NCBI RefSeq assembly: GCF_002332255.1
Contig: NZ_NRGW01000001.1
Span: 744,001-808,000 of the forward strand
Reading direction: 5' to 3'
Origin: Halomonas sp. JB37
GTDB lineage: Bacteria > Pseudomonadota > Gammaproteobacteria > Pseudomonadales > Halomonadaceae
Length of the DNA: 64,000 bases
A program made the position numbers and the translations under genes. This document shows, piece after piece, positions 8,506 to 17,638 of this stretch (position 1 is the first letter of the stretch; each line of letters starts with the position of its first letter). The notes beneath the pieces are model-generated. The model was not told the DNA's origin, did no database searches, and saw only the letters and a list, made by a program, of their open reading frames with translations.

Positions 8506-8684
8506 GCTCTTCTCCTTTGTGTATCTCGTTAGCTCATCCTGAGTTAACGCTGATTATGACTTTATCATAGAAGCCAACGTTAGTTCGCGCCAACGAAGTT
8601 TGCTACGCCGTTCTTTAAATAATCAGCTAATACAAGCGCACTGGAAGCGATTAGTTTAACTGTCCCAGCGCGCTTGGGGCACCG

Positions 8685-9959
8685 CTAGCCTTGGGAGGTG
8701 GCGAGCGCTTGGTCAATATCGGCCAGCAGGTCGTCGATATGCTCGATGCCAATCGACAGGCGCACCATGTCCGGGGTGACGCCGGCTTTTTGTAGCTCTT
8801 GGTCATTCAACTGGCGGTGCGTGGTCGAGGCCGGAATAGAGGAGCAGCTCTTGGCATCGCCAATATTAACCAGCCGCAAAATAAGCGAAAGCGCATCGTA
8901 GAAGCGCTCGCCAGCGGCTTGGCCACCCTTAATCCCGAAGCTAAGAATGCCCGAAGCGTGGCCATGCATATAGCGCTGGGCTAATGCGTGATCGGGATGG
9001 CTTTCCAGCCCGGCATAGTGCACCCATGCCACTTGGGAGTGACCTTCTAAATGCTTAGCAACCGCTAGCGCATTAGCGCAGATCCGCTCAATTCGTAGTG
9101 ACAGTGTTTCCAGCCCCTGCAGAAGATTCCAGGCTGCTTGAGCAGACAGCGCCGCGCCCATATTGCGCAGCGGCACTACGCGTGCGCGGGTAATAAAGGC
9201 TGCATCGCCGACATCGCGGGTATAGCAAATGCCGTGATAGGAGACATCCGGCTCGTTCAGCAGCGGAAACCGGTTGGCATGTTCCGCCCACGGGAAGTTG
9301 CCAGAGTCTACAATAACGCCACCCACCGTGGTGCCGTGGCCGCCAATGTATTTGGTGGCCGAATGGACGACAATATCCGCCCCGTGTTCAATGGGCCGGC
9401 ATAAAAACGGTGAGGCCGTGGTGTTATCCACAATCACCGGGACTCCGTGACGATGCGCGGCATCTGCAAGCGCCCGCAGGTCGACGATCCCGCCAGAGGG
9501 ATTGCCGATACTTTCGCAAAATACTGCTTTCGTGCGCTCATCAATTAGCGCTTCGATGCCGGCAATGTCGTCTTTGTCGGCAAAGCGCACCTGAATGCCC
9601 TGGCGCGGCAAAGTGTGAGCGAACAGGTTGTAGGTGCCGCCATACAGCTCGCTAATCGAGACGATGTTGTCGCCCGCTTCTGCAATGGTTTGAATGGTGT
9701 AGGTGATCGCTGCCATTCCTGATGCTACCGCTAGGCCCGCAATACCGCCTTCCAGCGCGGCTACTCGTTGCTCTAGCACGGCGCAGGTCGGGTTCATGAT
9801 GCGAGAATAAATATTGCCTTCCACTTTCAGATCAAACAGATCCGCCGCGTGTTGTGCGCTGTCAAAGGAAAATGACGTGGTCTGGTGAATCGGAACCGCA
9901 ACAGCATTTTGCGAATCCGGTGAGTAACCATGATGGAGGGCGATCGTTTCAGGTTTCAT
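8685..9959 (-). CDS. metY: O-acetylhomoserine sulfhydrylase (Cys/Met metabolism PLP enzyme)
   Basis: A 424-residue PLP fold-type I enzyme of the Cys/Met metabolism family. Visible motifs: YSRIMNPT near residue 52, SGMAAI in the phosphate-binding loop, VDNTTASPF, and HSATKYIGGHG with the PLP lysine. Length and motifs fit MetY, which makes homocysteine from O-acetylhomoserine and sulfide. It stands alone. Because ovoA lies close by and the ovothiol route needs a PLP-dependent C-S lyase, a side role cannot be excluded, but the sequence looks like ordinary MetY. Confidence 0.9.
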   Translation of the reverse strand: MKPETIALHHGYSPDSQNAVAVPIHQTTSFSFDSAQHAADLFDLKVEGNIYSRIMNPTCAVLEQRVAALEGGIAGLAVASGMAAITYTIQTIAEAGDNIVSISELYGGTYNLFAHTLPRQGIQVRFADKDDIAGIEALIDERTKAVFCESIGNPSGGIVDLRALADAAHRHGVPVIVDNTTASPFLCRPIEHGADIVVHSATKYIGGHGTTVGGVIVDSGNFPWAEHANRFPLLNEPDVSYHGICYTRDVGDAAFITRARVVPLRNMGAALSAQAAWNLLQGLETLSLRIERICANALAVAKHLEGHSQVAWVHYAGLESHPDHALAQRYMHGHASGILSFGIKGGQAAGERFYDALSLILRLVNIGDAKSCSSIPASTTHRQLNDQELQKAGVTPDMVRLSIGIEHIDDLLADIDQALATSQG

Positions 9960-10183
9960 AAAGGCAGCTCGTGAAAGAGAGGAGTAGCCCTGATCTTAGA
10001 GAAGTCGACGCGGGTGAGCCAACGTCGTTTAGTCGGATGCCCTGCCTCAATCGAAGGCCGAGTGAGGTCACTATGTATCGGCGATGGCCTGTTCGGCAGG
10101 CGGCTGTCAAGATTGCCGTGTCTCATTTGGTGAGATGAAATCGTAAAGTTGTCTTGCTATGTTCTAAGCCACACCAACAAAAA

Positions 10184-11005
10184 ATGACGCGCGCCATGCC
10201 TGCACACATGCCTTCACCCGGTAGAAATACGCAACAGACTCCCTCGACGTTGGTTCATGCCATGCAGGTGCTGCAAATCACAGCACGTTGCGGGCACCGT
10301 GGTGCCAGCATCAATGATTATCTCGATGCGCTCGAATTCAGTCGCCCAACGCTTTATCGATTATTAAAAGGGCTCAAGCAGCAAGGGTTTTTGCGCTCTT
10401 CTCCTGTTCGTGGGCGCTATCTATTAGGGTATGAACTGCTGGTGCTCGGCGCTCAGGCGGGCAATGGCGCCGGGCTGCGTGACCTGGTTCGGCCAAGGTT
10501 GCTGGCTTTAGCCCATCGTTGTGGCGATAGTTTTTATCTCTTTGCGCGCGATGGTTTTAATGCTGTTTGCTTGGAAGTACAGAACGGCGCCTACCCTGTG
10601 GGCAGTTTCGTTAGCGCTACGGGCGGCCGCCTGCCGTTAGGTGTTGGCCAAGCATCTATCGCCTTGCTTGCCTATCTGGAAGCTGACGAGCGCAGCGATA
10701 TACTCAGCCATAACGCCGCACGACTGCTTAGCGAATACGCGATCGCCGTTGCTGATGTTGAAGCGGAAATACACTATCTACTCACTCATGGCTATGCTCA
10801 CGGCGTGGAGGGATCTCTGCTGCCCGAGTACAGCGGCTTGGCCATTCCTATCCTTGATCACAGTGGTCATCCTTTGGGTGCGATGAGCTGCTCGATGCTG
10901 AAATCGCGTATGACAGCTGACCACAAGGCGGACGTTCTCAAAGGCATGCAGGATGAAGTGGCTGCCATGGTTAACAAGGCCCACGGCCTTTTGTATTTGG
11001 ATTGA
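10184..11005 (+). CDS. IclR-family transcriptional regulator
   Basis: About 273 residues. An N-terminal winged helix-turn-helix (ASINDYLDALEFSRPTLYRLLKGLKQ) is followed by an IclR effector-binding domain with GQASIALLAYL and the C-terminal SGLAIPILDHSGHPLGAMSC. Members repress or activate catabolic genes in response to small carboxylates or aromatics. It ends six bases before the FAD oxidoreductase gene and is probably co-transcribed with it. Starts at 10184, 10196 and 10208 are all possible, with no clear ribosome site. Confidence 0.85.
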   Translation: MTRAMPAHMPSPGRNTQQTPSTLVHAMQVLQITARCGHRGASINDYLDALEFSRPTLYRLLKGLKQQGFLRSSPVRGRYLLGYELLVLGAQAGNGAGLRDLVRPRLLALAHRCGDSFYLFARDGFNAVCLEVQNGAYPVGSFVSATGGRLPLGVGQASIALLAYLEADERSDILSHNAARLLSEYAIAVADVEAEIHYLLTHGYAHGVEGSLLPEYSGLAIPILDHSGHPLGAMSCSMLKSRMTADHKADVLKGMQDEVAAMVNKAHGLLYLD

Positions 11006-11011
11006 ATCATC

Positions 11012-12301
11012 ATGAAACTCCTCACACACCCTTCCCATCAGCGCCCGTGCGGCTGGAATTCATGGCTACCTTCGCGAAAGGTGCGCCCAGCGTTAAACGG
11101 TCAGTCTGAGGCAGAGGTGGTCATCATCGGCGCGGGTTATACCGGCTTTGCGGCGGCCACTGCCTGGCAGCAAGCGCGGCCAGATGATCGCATCAAAATT
11201 CTTGAGGCTGATCGAGTCGGTGAAGGTAGCCCGGGGCGCAATTCTGGCTTCATGTTGGAAATTGCCTTAGCGAACGACGCTCGGCCCGAAGAGCTTGAGC
11301 GCATGGGGCAGTTAAACGCGTTGAGCCGGCAAACGATGGCGCTGCTACGTGAGCGTGTTGAGCGTCTAGGTATCGACTGCCAGTTAGCGCATAGCGGCAC
11401 CTACCGAGCGGCCAGAAGCGCGATAGGCCAGCGTTCACTTAAACAGTACGAAGACTTTCTTAACGCGGCTGGACTGTCCTATCAGACCTTAAGCGGGGGC
11501 CAGCTCGCTGAAAAAATTGGTACCCATTATTACTCGCATGGCCTTTATTCGCCGGACTGTTATCTGGTCCAGCCAGCCGCATTGATTACGGGCTTGGCAG
11601 ATTCGTTGGAACCCGGAATAGAGCTGCACGAATATTCGCCCGCCACGCAGATTGTGCCTGACGGCAAAAAGTGGCGTGTTTCGACCTCGGAAGGTGAAGT
11701 ATTGGCTGGGCGAGTGATTCTCGCCAATAACGCTTTTTCGAGGGCTTTCGGTGCCGACTCTTCGCGGCTAACGGCGATTTATACCTATGCCGCTATTACC
11801 GAGCCATTAGTGGAGCGGGATCGCCAGCGTATTGCTGCTAGAACCTGGGGGCTGCTGCCTGCGCACCGGCTGGGTTGTACGCTGCGCACCACGGTCGACG
11901 GGCGATTGATGATTCGTTCAGGCTACAGCTATGAGCGCGAAGCCGATAACGCGCGTGTCGAAGACGGATTAAGAGCAAGCCTTGAAGCTCGCTATCCCGA
12001 CATCGCCCCCGTGCGCTTTGACCAGATGTGGGGAGGCACCACCGGGCTTACCTATAACGGCGCGCCATTCTGGGGTGAGATTCAGCCCAATTTGTATGTA
12101 TCGGCAGGGTGTAATGGTGGCGGGATCGTCAAGGGCACCTTCCTGGGCGATGCGCTGGCGCGCAAAGCGCTGGGACAGCCCGTTGAGGATGTTGCGTCGC
12201 TGTTTGGCACCGCTAGTTGGATGCCGCCTGACCCTGTGCGCCGGTTAGGGTTTTATCTAACCAGCCAAGTAGAGCGCCTCAAAGCGAAATCCGAAACCTG
12301 A
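11012..12301 (+). CDS. FAD-dependent amine/amino acid oxidoreductase (DadA/PuuB-like)
   Basis: A 429-residue flavoprotein of the DAO family. The dinucleotide motif VVIIGAGYTGFAAA is at residues 36-49, followed by SPGRNSGFML, and the C-terminal FAD-binding end contains WGGTTGLTYNGAPFWG and CNGGGIVKGTF. The pattern is closest to gamma-glutamylputrescine oxidase-like proteins that deaminate amines or N-alkyl amino acids to aldehyde, ammonia and peroxide. Lying between an IclR regulator and an ion-coupled antiporter in one direction, it probably oxidises an imported amine. The substrate is not known. Confidence 0.85.
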   Translation: MKLLTHPSHQRPCGWNSWLPSRKVRPALNGQSEAEVVIIGAGYTGFAAATAWQQARPDDRIKILEADRVGEGSPGRNSGFMLEIALANDARPEELERMGQLNALSRQTMALLRERVERLGIDCQLAHSGTYRAARSAIGQRSLKQYEDFLNAAGLSYQTLSGGQLAEKIGTHYYSHGLYSPDCYLVQPAALITGLADSLEPGIELHEYSPATQIVPDGKKWRVSTSEGEVLAGRVILANNAFSRAFGADSSRLTAIYTYAAITEPLVERDRQRIAARTWGLLPAHRLGCTLRTTVDGRLMIRSGYSYEREADNARVEDGLRASLEARYPDIAPVRFDQMWGGTTGLTYNGAPFWGEIQPNLYVSAGCNGGGIVKGTFLGDALARKALGQPVEDVASLFGTASWMPPDPVRRLGFYLTSQVERLKAKSET

Positions 12302-12334
12302 TCCCAACCTTTATTATAAAAAAGAGAGATTACA

Positions 12335-13741
12335 ATGAATCCTCAAGAGCATATTGGGCTGTTGTCTATCCTGCCGGCGGCACTTGCGATTGTGCTGGCA
12401 TTCGTCACGCGTAATACCGTTTTTTCATTGGCCGTTGCTTGTTTTGTTGGGGTAATCACCCTGGGCAATGGGTTGATGGGGTTTCCGACGCTGTTAAAGG
12501 AAACGCTGGGCACGACGAGCTTCTCCTGGATATTGTTGCTCGAGCTATTCATCGGTACGGTGATCGCTTTTTTCCAGCGGACGGGGGCTATTCAAAACTT
12601 TACTGCCTGGGTGGAGCGCCGTGCCTTATCGCGTGTGAAGGTTCAACTGATTGCCTGGCTCATGGGGATGTTTGTTTTCTTCAGTGACTATTTCAGCCCG
12701 CTGTTTGTCGGCAGCACGATGCGTGGCCTGACGGACCGCTACCGTGTTTCCCGTGAAAAACTCGCTTACATCGCGGATTCAACCTCAGCCCCCGTGAGCG
12801 TTCTGATCCCGATCACCGGCTGGGCGGTATTTATCTCTGGGCTGCTGATCGGTATGGGCCCTATCGAGAATGCGGCGCAGGCAATGAGTGTGTTTCTCTA
12901 TGCCATCCCCTTCAACCTTTATGCATTTCTTTCTGTGCTGGTGGTGGGGCTGGTGATTGTTGGCGTTATTCCGCTTTTCGGACCAATGCGTGAAGCTGAG
13001 CGTCGGGCCCAAGAAGAAGGCAAGGTATTGCGTGATGGTGCTGAGCCGCTGGTGGGAGAGGAGCTAACCGATATTCCACCTTATGAAGGTGTGCGCACCA
13101 GCCTATTTTGGAACTTCTTCGCCCCGGTCATGGTGGTGATCGGTGTGGCGGTAGGGACGTTTATTGTGATGGATTCGGCCAAGACCATGGAAGCCTTCCT
13201 GGCGGCGTCGGTGTTCTTAGGGATTGTCATGCGCCTGCAGGGCATTCCTTTCAACGATATTATGAAAACCTCACTCTCCGGCATGAAGGGTGTCATGCCC
13301 GCGATCATCATTCTGGCGCTGGCCTATTCGCTGAATCAGCTGTCAAAAGATATGGGCACGGCCAACTACATTGTTGAAGCAACCGCCGGTTGGCTGACGC
13401 CTGCGTTACTACCCGCCATGACGTTTTTGATTGCCGCCGTCATTGCCTTTTCCACCGGCACATCATGGGGCACCTTTGCCATTATGATGCCGTTAGCCGT
13501 GCCTCTTGCCTTCAACTTCAGCGCAGATGCCATTACGCCATTGCTCTATGCCACCGTCGCTGCAGTCGCGGGCGGCGGTGTGTTTGGGGACCACTGCTCG
13601 CCGCTATCGGACACATCGGTACTTGCTTCTACCGGCGCCGCTTCCGACCACATTGACCATATCAAGACGCAAATTCCCTTTGCGCTCGCTGTCGCCCTGG
13701 TGACTCTGGTCGCGTATCTATTGATCGGCCTCATGCTGTGA
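12335..13741 (+). CDS. NhaC-family Na+/H+ antiporter-like transporter
   Basis: A 468-residue protein with about eleven membrane segments. The NhaC hallmarks are FSTGTSWGTFAIMMPLAVPL and GGGVFGDHCSPLSDTSVL near the C-terminus. Family members exchange sodium for protons and some exchange organic ions. GAGAGA lies before the ATG. It is third in the IclR-oxidase unit, so it may bring in the amine substrate or dispose of an ion linked to it; this is inference. A hairpin terminator follows. Confidence 0.85.
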   Translation: MNPQEHIGLLSILPAALAIVLAFVTRNTVFSLAVACFVGVITLGNGLMGFPTLLKETLGTTSFSWILLLELFIGTVIAFFQRTGAIQNFTAWVERRALSRVKVQLIAWLMGMFVFFSDYFSPLFVGSTMRGLTDRYRVSREKLAYIADSTSAPVSVLIPITGWAVFISGLLIGMGPIENAAQAMSVFLYAIPFNLYAFLSVLVVGLVIVGVIPLFGPMREAERRAQEEGKVLRDGAEPLVGEELTDIPPYEGVRTSLFWNFFAPVMVVIGVAVGTFIVMDSAKTMEAFLAASVFLGIVMRLQGIPFNDIMKTSLSGMKGVMPAIIILALAYSLNQLSKDMGTANYIVEATAGWLTPALLPAMTFLIAAVIAFSTGTSWGTFAIMMPLAVPLAFNFSADAITPLLYATVAAVAGGGVFGDHCSPLSDTSVLASTGAASDHIDHIKTQIPFALAVALVTLVAYLLIGLML

Positions 13742-13797
13742 GGCTTGTTTGATGCCGGAGTTAGCGCTCCGCAGGGCATAGGCGCAAAAGAGTAATT

Positions 13798-13821
13798 ATA
13801 AGCACCCCCTGCGGTGCTTAT
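13798..13821. terminator. Bidirectional hairpin terminator after nhaC
   Basis: Perfect inverted repeat ATAAGCACC / GGTGCTTAT with a six-base loop, flanked by TTTA on the plus side and AATTAC on the minus side. It lies between nhaC and the convergent PAS-GGDEF remnant, whose stop codon is inside the stem. Confidence 0.75.
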
Positions 13822-14117
13822 TTAGCGATCCCATGGTGCTTTTTAATCCGGTACATATGCGCATCCGCATAGCTGAGCAGAGTGTCAGCATCGTGGCCAT
13901 CGTGCACAGCACACGATCACTCGCGCCACGCCAACACGCACTCCTTCTTCTTCGTACCAGCGAGCAGACCATAGGATATGCACGATTGCGAAAATCGATA
14001 TAAGGCTGACCGCTCATAACACGTTGAATGGAGCTGTGGCTGGCCGCGAGATCATCCGGATGCATGTAGCCAGTGATCAGGGTGCCGATCAGCTCATTTA
14101 GCCGCGCTGATCTGATC
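13818..14117 (-). pseudogene. Decayed PAS-GGDEF (diguanylate cyclase) remnant
   Basis: Pieces of a signalling protein are readable in more than one frame. A PAS segment runs MHPDDLAASHSSIQRVMSGQ then, after a shift, WYEEEGVRVGVAR, the usual end of a PAS fold. After another shift the C-terminal GGDEF end is seen: HDGHDADTLLSYADAHMYR followed by KKHHGIAK and a stop. The GGDEF active-site motif is gone, so there is an internal deletion of over 100 residues plus frameshifts. It cannot make cyclic di-GMP. Confidence 0.7.
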
Positions 14118-14269
14118 TGTCTTTATAGTGGCTTTCTGAGCCTGTACAGATCAAGGGTGTATAGGCATAGTTCTCATGCATAGATAGCGTGATGTCGATG
14201 TAATGAAGGCAAATAGCGGTCAGTTTTTCGACGGCTCTTGATGGGTAAGCAGCAAGTGGAGGACGTTCT

Positions 14270-14908
14270 TTGATCTATATTATTTTTGTCATAATCCTTG
14301 TGGGCGTAACGGCCGCTTTGTACCAAGTGTATGACGTTAACCATAATATAAATGTCGGCAATGAAAAGAAATTATCGCGCGCGAATAAAGCCCGCTTAGC
14401 AGAGCTCTCTGCCAAAGCAAAAACGTCTTCAAACGAGCATTCAGAGGCAGAGTTTGGCCAAGCCGCTGCTGCTGTTTTTGGCCCTGGTATTACGCGGAAA
14501 ATGGCCTTGACGGCATTTAATGATGAGGAAGAGGGGCGCTATGCCATTCCTCTACTAAGGCGCAGAGAAAAGTTGGTTTATAACGGTGATATTAAAGTAA
14601 AGCATCTATCGTTTTGGGTAACGAAACTGCCTACGTTTGACGTGCGTGGCCTGCTAATAACGCTTGTTATTATTAACTGCTTTTTGGCACAGCTTTTAGG
14701 CGGGATGAGTATCTATACCATTCACTATAAGTTTTCGGCGTCCGCACTTTTATGGATTAATGAGCCGTTTTATTTAATGATTATTATTTATGTATTAATC
14801 TTTATGACGTTCTGTATTTCAAGGTTTGATATGTATATGAACGATATTTATCAAATCGGTAAGCTAAGTCGGCATGTGAACTCAGGCGAGGGTGGAGTGA
14901 GCGTTTAA
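14270..14908 (+). CDS. Unknown membrane protein, 212 residues
   Basis: I do not recognise this protein. It starts at TTG 14270, decided by TGGAGG seven bases upstream. An N-terminal hydrophobic helix (residues 2-20) is followed by about 100 polar residues with a Lys/Ala-rich helical stretch, then two membrane helices at about 126-150 and 162-184 and a short polar tail. The codons are more AT-rich than in neighbouring genes. It is convergent with the MocR gene, two bases apart. A two-sided membrane protein with a cytoplasmic or periplasmic linker fits; the function is unknown. Confidence 0.7.
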   Translation: MIYIIFVIILVGVTAALYQVYDVNHNINVGNEKKLSRANKARLAELSAKAKTSSNEHSEAEFGQAAAAVFGPGITRKMALTAFNDEEEGRYAIPLLRRREKLVYNGDIKVKHLSFWVTKLPTFDVRGLLITLVIINCFLAQLLGGMSIYTIHYKFSASALLWINEPFYLMIIIYVLIFMTFCISRFDMYMNDIYQIGKLSRHVNSGEGGVSV

Positions 14909-14910
14909 TG

Positions 14911-16332
14911 TCACTCCAAACGCCGTTGGCTGTGTAATAACTTTCCGAGAGTTTCCATGCCGTGCTCGCTATAGGCAGTCCAGGGATGGCCGTAGCTCAG
15001 GCGTATGCAGTGGCGAAACTGCTGCGTCGCCGAGAAAATAGGGCCAGGCGCTATGCTAACGCCGTGATCAAGCGCCATGGTGAATAGACGCAGTGAATCA
15101 ATATGTTCCGGGAACTCGACCCATAAAAAGTAGCCGCCTGCAGGCCGCGTTATGCGGGTTTGGGCAGGAAAATAGCGGTTTGCAGCGGCCAGCATACTGG
15201 CTTGCTGAGCTTCTAGAGCGTGGCGGAGCTTACGCAAATGGCGATCAAACCCGCCGTGCTGCAAATAATCGGCAAGAGCCGCTTGTGCTGGAATAGACGG
15301 CGAAATGGTCGTCATTAGCTTCAGCCGTGAGATGGCCTTGGCATAGCGGCCACCCGCTGCCCAGCCGACGCGATAGCCCGGTGCCAAACACTTTGAAAAA
15401 GAGCTGCAGTGGATGACCAGTCCCTCGTCATCAAAGGCTTTTACGGGGACGGGGGGCGCACTGCCGAAATAAAGCTCCGCATAGACATCATCTTCTAACA
15501 TCGGTACTTGGTGCTGCTTTAACAGCTGGTAAAGAATCCGCTTGCGCTCTTTGCTAAGGCTGGCGCCGAGTGGATTTTGCAGATGGCTCATAAACCAGCA
15601 GGCTTTAATAGGGAGTGACGCCAGTCGCTCTGCCAACACCTCAAGGTCGATGCCGTTTTGAGGATGTACCGGAATCTCCACCGCTCTTAATTTCAGCCGC
15701 TCTAACACTTGCAGGGTGGCATAAAAGGCGGGCGATTCGACCGCGACAAGATCGCCCGGCTGGGTCACGCACTGCAGGGCTAAATTGAGTGCCTCCATGG
15801 CGCCATTGGTAATAACCAGCTCTTCGATAGGCCGTTGAATGCCACCCAGCATGTAGCGCAAGGCAATTTGCCGCCGTAAGTCGGTATGCCCTGCGGTCAT
15901 ATCAGCCACCAACTGCTGTGGCGAAAGAGCGCGTAAGCCGCGAGTCATGCTGGTGCTTAACCGAGTCAGTGGAAAAAGCTCTGGGCTGGGGAACGCGGAC
16001 CCAAAGGGTACCGTTTGTGTATCCTGCAGTGAATCGAGCACGGAGAATGCCAGCTCGCTCACTTTTACTTCCGCCGGGTCTGCGTGTTGCAGCGTGACGC
16101 GTGGTTCATCCCGCAGGCGCTGCGCATGCTCGCGGACAAAATAGCCTGAACGTGCGCGAGCAGTGATCAGCCCTTGGTTTTCCAGTAAGTAATAGGCCTG
16201 AAATACCGTAGATGGGCTAATGCCATGATGGCGGCTGGCCTGGCGAACTGAAGGTATTCGCTCCCCAGGGCTTATTACGCCCTCGCGTATCAGCGCGGCT
16301 ATCTCATCGGCAAATTGCTCATAGCGTTTCAT
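14911..16332 (-). CDS. MocR-type regulator: GntR helix-turn-helix fused to aminotransferase fold
   Basis: A 473-residue two-domain protein. Residues 1-75 are a GntR winged helix (ERIPSVRQASRHHGISPSTVFQAYYLLE); the rest is a PLP fold-type I aminotransferase domain with ITNGAMEAL, MSHLQNPLG and the PLP lysine box SSFSKCLAPGYRVGW. MocR proteins use the PLP domain as sensor and regulate nearby genes. I prefer ATG 16332 over the GTG at 16344. The divergent gene across 160 bases is only a PAS stub, so its former target may have been lost. Confidence 0.88.
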   Translation of the reverse strand: MKRYEQFADEIAALIREGVISPGERIPSVRQASRHHGISPSTVFQAYYLLENQGLITARARSGYFVREHAQRLRDEPRVTLQHADPAEVKVSELAFSVLDSLQDTQTVPFGSAFPSPELFPLTRLSTSMTRGLRALSPQQLVADMTAGHTDLRRQIALRYMLGGIQRPIEELVITNGAMEALNLALQCVTQPGDLVAVESPAFYATLQVLERLKLRAVEIPVHPQNGIDLEVLAERLASLPIKACWFMSHLQNPLGASLSKERKRILYQLLKQHQVPMLEDDVYAELYFGSAPPVPVKAFDDEGLVIHCSSFSKCLAPGYRVGWAAGGRYAKAISRLKLMTTISPSIPAQAALADYLQHGGFDRHLRKLRHALEAQQASMLAAANRYFPAQTRITRPAGGYFLWVEFPEHIDSLRLFTMALDHGVSIAPGPIFSATQQFRHCIRLSYGHPWTAYSEHGMETLGKLLHSQRRLE

Positions 16333-16494
16333 GGGGCAGGTCACCGTCGTTTTATTACTTGTTTAAATACAGGGTTGCTTTCTGTGCTCTTAATTGTATC
16401 AAATGGTTACGTTATAAAAATAAAAACTGGGGTATTATCCAAGGCCATAAAGACAGTTACGTGTGAATCATTGAGACCTTGTTGAAGGCAAACC

Positions 16495-16746
16495 ATGTAT
16501 ACAGCCGATCTATTTCCTCTCGATAATTTTCCGGTGGAATGCATGGTCACCGATGATAAGCGACGTATTGTCTATATTAATCGCTATATAGAAAAACAGT
16601 ACGGTTATTCATCGGATGAACTGTTAGGTGCGGATCTATTTGTTTTACTCAGCAAAGCCTCTCAAATTATGTATGACATTTATATCGCTTCTTGCATAAC
16701 TGCTGCCGGCGTTACAACACGTGCATGCTATGAACATACTGGATAA
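16495..16746 (+). pseudogene. PAS-domain N-terminal stub running into a LysR gene
   Basis: The 83-residue frame begins MYTADLFPLDNFP and has a typical PAS opening (VTDDKRRIVYINRYIEKQYG, SSDELLGADLFVLLSKASQ). It breaks off after about 65 residues, well short of a full PAS fold and of the effector domain such proteins carry. The end overlaps the start of the LysR gene in another frame. This looks like the 5' end of a PAS signalling gene whose remainder was replaced by the LysR gene. Whether the stub is translated is uncertain; GAAGG precedes its ATG. Confidence 0.55.
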
Positions 16747-17626
16747 ACGCGCTTTCTATTTGCTAGAGGTCAGCAGCTGTGGCGGTATCCGCGCAGCGGC
16801 TGAGCATATGAATATCAACCCGTCCGTGGTGAGCCGTCAGGTGCGGGGCTTAGAACAAGAGCTTGGCATGGCGTTGCTGGAAAGGCAGGGGCGTCATGTA
16901 ATGCTGACGGAAGCGGGCCGGCTAGTGCTGGAAAGCTTTCTGGCCCAGCGGCGCTTGAATGCTGAACTGAGTGATACGCTTTCCCGCTTACGCAATTTGC
17001 AGACGGGTAAAGTCGTAGTGTCGGTAGGCGACGGCTTTGTCGATAGCTTTATTAACCACGTAATGCGGCGTGTTTCCGAGCAATATCCCGAGGTGCTAAT
17101 CGAAATTAAAACGGGCATCTACTATCCTCGCGAGCCGCATGAAATGGTAGCGACAGATGAGGTAGATATTGCCATTACCTATGGCCCGGTTTCCGACCCT
17201 AGGCTAGTGGTTCACTCCTTTGAGCGTGGGCCGCTATGTGCACTGGTGGCGCCTTTCCACCCACTGGCTTGCCAGACGGGTGTCACCGTGGCTGAGCTGT
17301 TGCAGCACAAGTTGATCTTCTTGCCGGATGTATCAGGATCTCAGCAGTTTGTTAGCGCGGTGCTTGGCGCCGCTGGGCAAAGAGCAACGCCTGCCTACCG
17401 CTGTAATCTACACTCCGTCTCACGGCGCATGGCAAGCGCGGGCATTGGGGTATCGTTTATGACTGCCGCCGCCGCCCGAAATGAGATAGAGGCGGGGTTA
17501 TTGAAAGCGATCCCCATTACGCACTCTCTAGCTGCCAGCAGCCAGGGAAATCTCGTGCGTCGAGCCGGCAGAAGGCTTTCGCCCGCTGCCGACTATTTAT
17601 GGAAGCTGATGATGACGATGCAATAA
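16730..17626 (+). CDS. LysR-family transcriptional regulator beside the AbgT gene
   Basis: A 298-residue protein. The N-terminal helix-turn-helix spans about residues 4-60 (AAAEHMNINPSVVSRQVRGLEQELG) and a type 2 periplasmic-binding-like effector domain follows. The ATG at 16730 is preferred; a GTG at 16721 is also possible and no ribosome site supports either. Its 3' end meets the convergent AbgT gene 12 bases away, so it may control the transporter and the amidohydrolase. Effector residues are not identifiable. Confidence 0.85.
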   Translation: MNILDKRAFYLLEVSSCGGIRAAAEHMNINPSVVSRQVRGLEQELGMALLERQGRHVMLTEAGRLVLESFLAQRRLNAELSDTLSRLRNLQTGKVVVSVGDGFVDSFINHVMRRVSEQYPEVLIEIKTGIYYPREPHEMVATDEVDIAITYGPVSDPRLVVHSFERGPLCALVAPFHPLACQTGVTVAELLQHKLIFLPDVSGSQQFVSAVLGAAGQRATPAYRCNLHSVSRRMASAGIGVSFMTAAAARNEIEAGLLKAIPITHSLAASSQGNLVRRAGRRLSPAADYLWKLMMTMQ

Positions 17627-17638
17627 TGCCGCGAGGCG

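Noticed and set aside
13796..14065. An 89-residue minus-strand protein
   Set aside because: It is a single frame through the decayed PAS-GGDEF remnant; the homology moves between frames.
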